Source: Actinomycetota bacterium
GTDB lineage: Bacteria; Actinomycetota; UBA4738
Assembly (NCBI GenBank): GCA_005885015.1
Contig: VAYG01000089.1
Location: forward strand, 1-6,525
Reading direction: 5' to 3'
DNA length: 6,525 nt
In this document: positions 1 to 5,055 of the stretch, piece by piece
Position numbering within the stretch: position 1 is the first letter of the stretch
Layout: each line of letters opens with the position of its first letter
The notes under the pieces: model-generated
Seen by the model: the letters and a program-made list of their open reading frames with translations, nothing else
What the model was told of the DNA's origin: nothing
The model's database searches: none
Program-made: the position numbers and the translations under genes

Positions 1-15
1 GACCGATGAGGTCAG

Positions 16-603
16 TCAGGTCTGGGGGATCGGTCTCCCCTGTCGATCATACTGATCGATGCGCAGCGGACGGGCCGCTCGCAGGATTTCCACGGCCCTG
101 CCGGCCATGGCCGGATGGTCGCAATGCGCGGCGACCACCACGCCCTCCTCCCTCTGGGCCTCCGTCATGGAGCCGGCCGCCCCACCCCACACGGCCCCGA
201 TCACGACGCCGGCCACCGCCGCCACGACCGTTGCGGTCACCACCATCGCGGTTGACGCGCCGAGGACGAGGGTGATGACCAATCCGAGGGCCGCGCCAAC
301 GACCGCGATCACGCCGGCCAGGAGGACCACTCTGGTGAAGACCCGGCCGGCGACCTCGGCGTCACGGCCCCTTGCCGGGACCCGCAGGGCCGGTTCGACA
401 CCGCCCTTGGGAGGGTCGTCGGTCATCGTCCTGCTCTGGATGGTGACCCGGCCCTCCGCCAGCCCGGCCGCCCGGAGGCTTCTCGCCGCCTCCTGCGCGG
501 CCGGCAGGGCCGCGAACACGGCCATGACGTTGAACGGAGCCAGGTCGATCTCCTCCGGGGGAATGACCTCGCTCCACCGCCATCGACCCTCATCGGATGA
601 CAA
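16..603 (-). CDS. Glycine-zipper membrane protein, YflT/general stress protein 17M-like
   Basis: Probable general-stress membrane protein; its biochemical role is unknown. From a TTG start it has 195 residues. Residues about 26-58 (MAVFAALPAAQEAARSLRAA onward) form the beta-alpha segment that typically opens YflT-like stress proteins. Residues about 90-145 are two hydrophobic stretches rich in Gly and Ala (glycine-zipper type), probably a membrane hairpin. Residues about 150-190 repeat an alpha/beta pattern (EGVVVAAHCD, AVEILRAA) and end near the C-terminus. The start is uncertain. TTG at 603 lies 7 nt after GAGGAGGAG and just downstream of a SigB-like promoter. CTG at 543 lies 6 nt after GGAGGAG. 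ATG at 525 (169 residues) has no well-placed Shine-Dalgarno but leaves the conserved domain intact. Codons before about 570 are less GC-biased, so a shorter protein is possible. It is divergent from the gene at 719. The family call is from memory of sequence patterns. Confidence 0.78.
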   Translation of the reverse strand: MSSDEGRWRWSEVIPPEEIDLAPFNVMAVFAALPAAQEAARSLRAAGLAEGRVTIQSRTMTDDPPKGGVEPALRVPARGRDAEVAGRVFTRVVLLAGVIAVVGAALGLVITLVLGASTAMVVTATVVAAVAGVVIGAVWGGAAGSMTEAQREEGVVVAAHCDHPAMAGRAVEILRAARPLRIDQYDRQGRPIPQT

Positions 604-610
604 TTCGGAT

Positions 611-619
611 CTCCTCCTC
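611..619 (-). promoter_or_regulatory. Ribosome binding site GAGGAGGAG favouring a TTG start at 603
   Basis: The minus strand reads GAGGAGGAG, a 7-nt spacer, then TTG in the frame of the membrane protein. ATG codons nearby (593, 583) are in other frames. A second site, GGAGGAG at 550-556, precedes an in-frame CTG at 543 by 6 nt, so it competes as the true initiation region. Confidence 0.45.
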
Positions 620-628
620 GATCTGCTG

Positions 629-654
629 GTACCCGGCTGCCTCGACCACGAAAC
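629..654 (-). promoter_or_regulatory. Candidate SigB/SigF-type stress promoter for the membrane protein gene
   Basis: On the minus strand GTTT (654-651) is followed by 16 nt and then GGGTAC (634-629). This matches the known actinobacterial general-stress sigma factor pattern, GTTT-N14-17-GGGTAT/C. Transcription would be expected to start about 6-8 nt after the -10, near 621-623. That gives a leader of about 20 nt carrying the GAGGAGGAG site. The fit of promoter, leader and a general-stress-type product is mutually supportive, but the call rests on motif matching alone. Confidence 0.5.
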
Positions 655-660
655 GAGCCG

Positions 661-685
661 GTTTTCCATCCGGGCTTCCGGGAAG
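661..685 (+). promoter_or_regulatory. Weak candidate SigB-like promoter for the rightward gene
   Basis: GTTT at 661-664, 15 nt, then GGGAAG at 680-685 loosely resembles the same stress promoter class, with two mismatches in the -10 hexamer. It is placed correctly for the gene at 719, and no better -35/-10 pair is visible in the spacer. Its -35 would lie 6 bp from that of the leftward promoter, back to back. Confidence 0.2.
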
Positions 686-705
686 CACTTAGGGGAGACA
701 GATAG

Positions 706-713
706 AAAGGAGG
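706..713 (+). promoter_or_regulatory. Strong ribosome binding site fixing the GTG start at 719
   Basis: AAAGGAGG is followed by a 5-nt spacer (ACCCG) and GTG. The reading frame is open far upstream (back to 59), so this site is what decides the start. It places the beginning of the protein exactly at the conserved-looking VPQEAWSTKRERQYEHIK. Confidence 0.8.
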
Positions 714-718
714 ACCCG

Positions 719-1066
719 GTGCCACAGGAAGCCTGGAGTACGAAGCGAGAGCGCCAATACGAGCACATCAAGCGGGGGCTCGAGGAGCGGGGACGAAGCA
801 AGGACGAGGCCGAGGAGATCGCGGCGCGGACGGTGAACAAGGAGCGGGCCCGGTCGGGCGAGGCCAGGGGGCGATCGCCATCCTCGGTGCGGGACATCTC
901 CTCGGGCCGGAGGGGCGGGCTGAGGTCACACCGCGGCTCCGGCGGGCGAACCCGCGACCAGCTCTACAGCGAGGCCAAGGATCTCGCGATCAAGGGCCGG
1001 TCGAAGATGAGCAAGGCACAGCTCCAGGCCGCGGTCAACCGCAAGAGCGGCCGCCGCTCGGCCTGA
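719..1066 (+). CDS. Small charged protein with Rho-N/SAP-like C-terminus (often annotated plasmid stabilization protein)
   Basis: A 115-residue, strongly charged, soluble protein with no signal peptide or membrane segment. Residues 6-45 (WSTKRERQYEHIKRGLEERG, then EEIAARTVNKERARSGE) form a predicted helical block seen in small bacterial proteins commonly labelled 'plasmid stabilization protein', a label with little functional support. Residues 58-80 are a basic, Gly/Arg/Ser-rich linker (SSGRRGGLRSHRG). Residues 80-106 (DQLYSEAKDLAIKGRSKMSK and following) have the helix-turn-helix spacing of Rho N-terminal/SAP-like domains that contact nucleic acid. A DNA- or RNA-associated role is therefore likely but inferred. 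The GTG start is supported by AAAGGAGG 5 nt upstream. The same frame stays open upstream over the opposite gene, but that part is an antisense shadow. The gene is divergent from the YflT-like gene, possibly sharing stress control. It converges with the GH15 gene, with 24 bp between stops. Confidence 0.85.
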   Translation: MPQEAWSTKRERQYEHIKRGLEERGRSKDEAEEIAARTVNKERARSGEARGRSPSSVRDISSGRRGGLRSHRGSGGRTRDQLYSEAKDLAIKGRSKMSKAQLQAAVNRKSGRRSA

Positions 1067-1090
1067 TCGCCCGGGTCCTCGCCCCCTCGA

Positions 1091-2941
1091 TCACTCCGGC
1101 GGGTGGCTACCTGACAGGGCCGCCGCCGCGGCGATGTGGGACAGGTGGGTGAGGCCCTGAGGGAAGTTGCCGAGCATCTCCCCCGCGGCGGGGTCCAGCT
1201 CCTCGGAGAACAACCCCAGGTCGTTCCCCGCCGAGACGGCCCGGTCGAATACCTCGCGGGCTTCGTCCCACCTCCCCTGGCGGGCCAGGCACTCGGCCAG
1301 CCAGAACGAGGCCGGAAGGAACACGCCCTCGGATGGACCGCCCGCCGGGGGCCGGAAGCGCATCAGGAGCCCGTCCCTGGATAGCCCGTCGCTGACCGCG
1401 TCGGTGGTCCGCACCATGCGCGGGTCTCCGTAGTCGACGAAGCCGACCGTCGGCAGCAGCAGGAGGCTCGCGTCCATCGCCCTCCCGCCGAACGCCCGTA
1501 CGAACACGCCGCGGCGCCGGTCGTAGCCCTGGCTCTCGAGGGCCCGGCGGATCTCGTCCCGGGTCTTCGTCCACCGGCCCATCGGCGCCCGCCTGGCGCA
1601 CTCCCGGGACAGCCGGATCCCCCGGTCGAGCGCCACCCAGCACATCGCCTTGGACAGGACGAAGTGCTGCGGCCGGCCCCTCGTTTCCCAGATGCCCCGG
1701 TCCGGACGGCACCAATCCCGCGCCGCCGCCTCCACCAGGTCCACCAGGAACCGCCAGTAATCGTCATCGGGCGAATGGCCCCGCTCATGCCATCGCCAGG
1801 AAAGCTCGAGCAGGTGCCCGTAGACATCCAGCTGCCGCTGGGTCGCCGCGGCGTTGCCGATCCGAACGGGCCTCGATCCGCGATACCCCGGGAGATCGTC
1901 CAGCTCGCTCTCCCCGATCCGCCGCTCGCCCCCGACGCCGTACGCGATCTGGAGGTCCTCGGCGTGGCCTGCCGCGCTGCGCTCGACGAACCGCCGGAAC
2001 CCGTCCGCCTCGGCCTCGCACCCCAGCTGGGCGAGCGAGCGGACGGCGAAGCTCGAGTCGCGGATCCAGCTGAACCGGTAATCCCAGTTCGCCTGGCCTC
2101 CGATGACCTCGGGAAGGGACGTGGTCGGGGCCGCCACCATCGCGCCCGTGGGCGCGTGGATGAGTGACTTCAGCACCATGGCCGAGCGCGCCGCCGCCGC
2201 GCCGTACGGACCTTCGAGCTTGGCCCTGGAGGACCATCGGCGCCACCACCGGATGGTCTCCTCGAGCCGGCCGTCGAGCTCCTCCGGCCCATCGGGAGTC
2301 GGCGGCGCCGGGTCGAGCCGCTCGGGTCGGACGAAGTGCAGGGACAGCCGCACCCGCTGGCCCTCCCGCACCGACACCCGGAACTGGAGGTCGTGATCCC
2401 GGCCGGGTTGGATGTCGGCGTCCGTCACGATCAGGAGCCCGTCGTTCCCGCCGATCGCGCTGAAGAAACGCTCGCCGTGCTTGCGGATCCACGGCCGGAC
2501 CTCGGCGTAGTCGAAGCGAGGCCGGATCACCGCCTCCAGCTCCATCTCTCCACGGGTCCCTTCAACCACCCGCAGGATCTGGCGATGGGGATCCTCGGCC
2601 CCGCCCTTTCGCATGGTGAAGCAGTCGATGAGGCGGGCCTCTCCGCCTCCCGACCGGAAGGTCGTCTCCAGGACCATGGTTCCATCGAGGTAGCGGCGCG
2701 ACGATCGATACCCGCGAGCTGTCGGTGCGACGGAGCAATGGCCGCCTCGTTCCCGGTCCAGCAAGCGACCGAAACAGCTCCCCGAGTCGAACCGTGGGAG
2801 GCAGCACCAATCGATCGAGCCGTCCGAAGAGACCAGCGCCGCCGTGTGGCAGTCGCCGATCAGCGCGTAGTCGCCGATGGGCCGGTATCGGTCGGCCGAA
2901 CGTCCCGCCGGGGTCGACCTCCCGGCTCGCCCTCTGGACAC
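1091..2941 (-). CDS. GH15 glycoside hydrolase (glucoamylase/trehalase-like)
   Basis: A 616-residue inverting alpha-glucosidase of family GH15, of normal length for the bacterial group. That group includes glucoamylases, glucodextranases and the actinobacterial (mycobacterial-type) trehalases. Residues about 18-235 are the N-terminal beta-sandwich, opening with the family hallmark YRPIGDYALIGD and SSDGSIDWCCLPRFDS. Residues about 245-610 are the (alpha/alpha)6 barrel. NWDYRFSWIRDSS (285-297) is the substrate-pocket signature. GIWETRGRPQHFVLSKAMCW (416-435) carries the probable general acid Glu419. LFSEELDP (577-584) carries the probable general base Glu580. No signal peptide is visible, so it is likely cytoplasmic and acts on maltodextrin, trehalose or a similar glucoside. 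The start is GTG at 2941, 12 bp after the stop of the dehydrogenase gene, with no clear Shine-Dalgarno. Reinitiation or coupling is plausible. No alternative ATG is close. It is the last gene of the leftward operon. Family certain, substrate open. Confidence 0.95.
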   Translation of the reverse strand: MSRGRAGRSTPAGRSADRYRPIGDYALIGDCHTAALVSSDGSIDWCCLPRFDSGSCFGRLLDRERGGHCSVAPTARGYRSSRRYLDGTMVLETTFRSGGGEARLIDCFTMRKGGAEDPHRQILRVVEGTRGEMELEAVIRPRFDYAEVRPWIRKHGERFFSAIGGNDGLLIVTDADIQPGRDHDLQFRVSVREGQRVRLSLHFVRPERLDPAPPTPDGPEELDGRLEETIRWWRRWSSRAKLEGPYGAAAARSAMVLKSLIHAPTGAMVAAPTTSLPEVIGGQANWDYRFSWIRDSSFAVRSLAQLGCEAEADGFRRFVERSAAGHAEDLQIAYGVGGERRIGESELDDLPGYRGSRPVRIGNAAATQRQLDVYGHLLELSWRWHERGHSPDDDYWRFLVDLVEAAARDWCRPDRGIWETRGRPQHFVLSKAMCWVALDRGIRLSRECARRAPMGRWTKTRDEIRRALESQGYDRRRGVFVRAFGGRAMDASLLLLPTVGFVDYGDPRMVRTTDAVSDGLSRDGLLMRFRPPAGGPSEGVFLPASFWLAECLARQGRWDEAREVFDRAVSAGNDLGLFSEELDPAAGEMLGNFPQGLTHLSHIAAAAALSGSHPPE

Positions 2942-2953
2942 GTCGCGCGAAGG

Positions 2954-3955
2954 CTACCGTCGGGCCCGGCCGGCCGCGATCGCGGCCACGGCGCCGGCGA
3001 GACCAGCAGCCACCAGCGCCCTGCGATGCATCGTTGCCCACAGCTGGAAGCTCCGGCCATGAGCCCGGTCGTCGAAGTCCCCGTGGGCACCCCAGTCTCC
3101 CTCGACGGGTTCCCACAGGTTGGCCGGACGATCCGGGCTCTCCGGACGGTCGGTCAGCTGGGAGCGGTAGCCCCATCGGCCGAGATAGCGGTCGAGGGCC
3201 CTGGGGAAGATCCGGTTGGCGATCAGGGTGGCCACGGTGCTTCCTCCCACCCACATCTCGGAACGGCGCCGCCGAGCCGCCCACAGGATGGCCTCGGCGG
3301 CAACCTCCGGTTGGTAGATGGGCGGAACGGGCTTCGGCTTCCTCGGCAACCGGGACAGGACCCAATCGAACTGGGGGGTGTTCATGGCAGGCAGCTGGAC
3401 CATGGCCAGGTGCACGTTGGTCTTGTCGTGGAGAAGCTCGGCGCGGAGAGACTCGGTGAACCCCTGGATGCCGTGCTTGGCCCCGCAGTAGGCCGACTGG
3501 AGCGGGATGCCCCGATAGGCCAGTGCCGAGCCGACCTGCACGATGGCGCCCCGGTCGCGCGGCAACATCCGGCGCAGGGCCGCCATCGTGCCGTGCACCA
3601 CGCCGAGATAGGTCACCTCGGTGACCCGGCGGAACTCATCGATGGAAACCTCCTTGAACGGCGCGAAGATCGAGGTCATCGCGTTGTTGACCCAGACGTC
3701 GATGGGCCCGAACGTCGCCTCGACGTCCTCCGCCGCCTGCTCCACGGCCGCGGCGTCCGCCACATCGACCGGCAGGAGGAGCGCCCGGCCCCCCTCCGCC
3801 TCGACCTCCTTCCCCGCGGCTTCGAGGCCCTCCCGGCCCCGGGCGATCAGGGCGACGCTGGCGCGGTCTCGAGCGAAGGCCCGCACCACTGCCCGCCCGA
3901 CGCCCGCCGACGCCCCCGTCACCACCACCACTTCGGATCCGTTCGTGCCGCTCAT
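2954..3955 (-). CDS. SDR family oxidoreductase with hydrophobic C-terminal tail
   Basis: A 333-residue NAD(P)-dependent short-chain dehydrogenase, longer than the usual 250 or so. A Rossmann domain fills residues 8-200: TGASAGVG (13-20) is the dinucleotide-binding loop, PVDVAD (62-67) binds adenine, NNAM (90-93) replaces the common NNAG, and Ser143, Tyr156 and Lys160 (GSALAYRG, SAYCGAKH) are the catalytic residues. Arg39 in ALIARGREG favours NADP(H). QLPAMNTPQFDW (187-198) is the region after the active site. Residues 200-310 form an added segment rich in Arg, Pro and Trp. Residues about 313-327 (LVAAGLAGAVAAIAA) are hydrophobic and end in a basic tail, possibly a membrane anchor. The ATG overlaps the preceding stop (ATGA) and follows AGGGAGG by 5 nt, so translation is probably coupled. 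The substrate is not identifiable. Similar long SDRs act on varied alcohols and ketones. Confidence 0.94.
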   Translation of the reverse strand: MSGTNGSEVVVVTGASAGVGRAVVRAFARDRASVALIARGREGLEAAGKEVEAEGGRALLLPVDVADAAAVEQAAEDVEATFGPIDVWVNNAMTSIFAPFKEVSIDEFRRVTEVTYLGVVHGTMAALRRMLPRDRGAIVQVGSALAYRGIPLQSAYCGAKHGIQGFTESLRAELLHDKTNVHLAMVQLPAMNTPQFDWVLSRLPRKPKPVPPIYQPEVAAEAILWAARRRRSEMWVGGSTVATLIANRIFPRALDRYLGRWGYRSQLTDRPESPDRPANLWEPVEGDWGAHGDFDDRAHGRSFQLWATMHRRALVAAGLAGAVAAIAAGRARR

Positions 3956-5055
3956 CCCGTCCTCCCTCGCCTGAATCGCTCGGCGTCTGCTCGCTTCAGC
4001 TCGAGTCCCAGCCCCGGCCTGGACAGATCGGGGCGCAGCACCCCACCCACGGGATCGAGGACCCCGTCGAAGAGGAGGCGATCCACTCTCGCGTGGTCAT
4101 GGAAGTACTCGAGGTGTCGCAGGTTCGGCGGCACGCAGGCGATGTGCGCGTGCAGCGACTGGGCGGTGTGGCCCGATATCTGGACCCCGTGGGCGGCGGC
4201 GACGGCCGCCGCTCGCAGCCACTCTGTGATCCCTGCGCACCTCGAAGCGTCGACCTGGAGGCAGTCGACCGCTCCCGCCGAGAGCATCCGCTCGAAGTAG
4301 TACAGGTCGTAGCCGTATTCACCGGCAGCCACGTCGATGTCCATTGCCTCCCGAATCTCGTGGAGACCCTCGAGGTCGTCGGAGGAGACGGGCTCCTCGA
4401 ACCAGCCCACCCCATCCGACGCGAAGGTCCGGGCCAGGCGAACCGCTTGCTTGCGCGTGTACGCGCCGTTCGCGTCCACGAAGAGCTCGGCCCGGTCGCC
4501 GATCACCTTGCGGGCCAGAGCGACCCGTTCCAGGTCCCGCTCCTCGCGGCTGCCCCATGCCTCGCCAATCTTGATCTTGACGCGGGGGATCCCATCCTCG
4601 TGCACCCATCCATCGAGCTGTTCGGTCAAACGACGGTCCGAGTACGAGGTGAATCCGCCGCTCCCGTATACGGGAACGTCCGCGCGGACCATGCCCAGGA
4701 CTCGAGCCAAAGGTTGCTCGAGCAATCGTGCCTTCAAGTCCCACAGCGCCGAGTCGACGGCGGCCACGGCCATGGACGCCACGCCAGGCCGGCCGGCGTT
4801 CCGTATCGACCTGATCATGGCCTCCCACGACCCGGGGACGTCGAGGGGGTCCCGCCCCACGACCTCGCTGGAAAGCTTCTCGTCGATCAGCGTGGCGCAC
4901 GCAGCGGGACCGTATGTGAACCCCACCCCCGACTGCCCTTCCGCGCCGGCCTCGACCACGACCACCGTGGTCGAATCCCAGGTGAGCGTGCCGTCCGACT
5001 CCGGCTCCTCGGTGGGGATCGTGTAGGCGGAGACTTCCAGCGACTGGATGGTCAC
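3952..5055 (-). CDS. Mandelate racemase/muconate lactonizing enzyme-type (enolase superfamily)
   Basis: A 367-residue Mg-dependent enolase-superfamily enzyme, full length for the family. Enzymes of this group abstract the proton alpha to a carboxylate and racemise or dehydrate hydroxyacids and sugar acids. Residues 1-125 form the capping domain and about 126-350 the barrel. RVKIKIG carries Lys160/Lys162, the KxK pair. Metal ligands are Asp194 (FVDANG), Glu220 or 221 (WFEEP) and Glu246 (AAGEYG). LQVDASRCAG carries Asp269 and QISGHTAQ His296, the Asp/His dyad, and Glu316 (HLEYF) follows. This set and its spacing closely mirror mandelate racemase, so I place it in the MR subgroup; the substrate is not determined. 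The GTG start at 5055 follows AGGAGG by 7 nt and overlaps the upstream stop (GTGA). The frame stays open far upstream to 6267, but that part is antisense-like shadow coding over the neighbouring gene. The stop overlaps the SDR start. It likely forms a pathway with the flanking dehydrogenases. Confidence 0.95.
   Translation of the reverse strand: MTIQSLEVSAYTIPTEEPESDGTLTWDSTTVVVVEAGAEGQSGVGFTYGPAACATLIDEKLSSEVVGRDPLDVPGSWEAMIRSIRNAGRPGVASMAVAAVDSALWDLKARLLEQPLARVLGMVRADVPVYGSGGFTSYSDRRLTEQLDGWVHEDGIPRVKIKIGEAWGSREERDLERVALARKVIGDRAELFVDANGAYTRKQAVRLARTFASDGVGWFEEPVSSDDLEGLHEIREAMDIDVAAGEYGYDLYYFERMLSAGAVDCLQVDASRCAGITEWLRAAAVAAAHGVQISGHTAQSLHAHIACVPPNLRHLEYFHDHARVDRLLFDGVLDPVGGVLRPDLSRPGLGLELKRADAERFRRGRTG
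3961..3967 (-). promoter_or_regulatory. Ribosome binding site of the SDR gene, inside the end of the enolase-superfamily gene
   Basis: Minus-strand AGGGAGG sits 5 nt before the ATG at 3955. It lies within the last codons of the upstream gene, whose TGA overlaps the ATG. This fixes the SDR start and supports translational coupling. Confidence 0.75.

Noticed and set aside
59..718. Open frame upstream of the small charged protein that would make a 335-residue protein
   Set aside because: It is antisense to the YflT-like gene and has low-complexity Thr/Ala/Arg composition. The strong AAAGGAGG before GTG 719 marks the real start.
1064..1093. TGATCG...CGATCA inverted repeat formed by the two convergent stop codons, a possible bidirectional terminator
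   Set aside because: The stem is only 6 bp with an 18-nt loop and no T-tract on either side. It is too weak to call, though no other terminator is visible between the convergent genes.
2972..2987. Perfect 16-bp palindrome GGCCGCGATCGCGGCC near the end of the SDR gene
   Set aside because: It lies inside coding sequence, and a palindrome of this length is not very unlikely in GC-rich DNA of this size. It could still form an mRNA hairpin before the GH15 start, but nothing else supports a function.
2336..4300. 654-residue plus-strand open frame
   Set aside because: It runs antisense to the GH15, SDR and enolase genes, all of which show complete catalytic motifs. The translation has no recognisable domain; it is a by-product of high-GC codon use.
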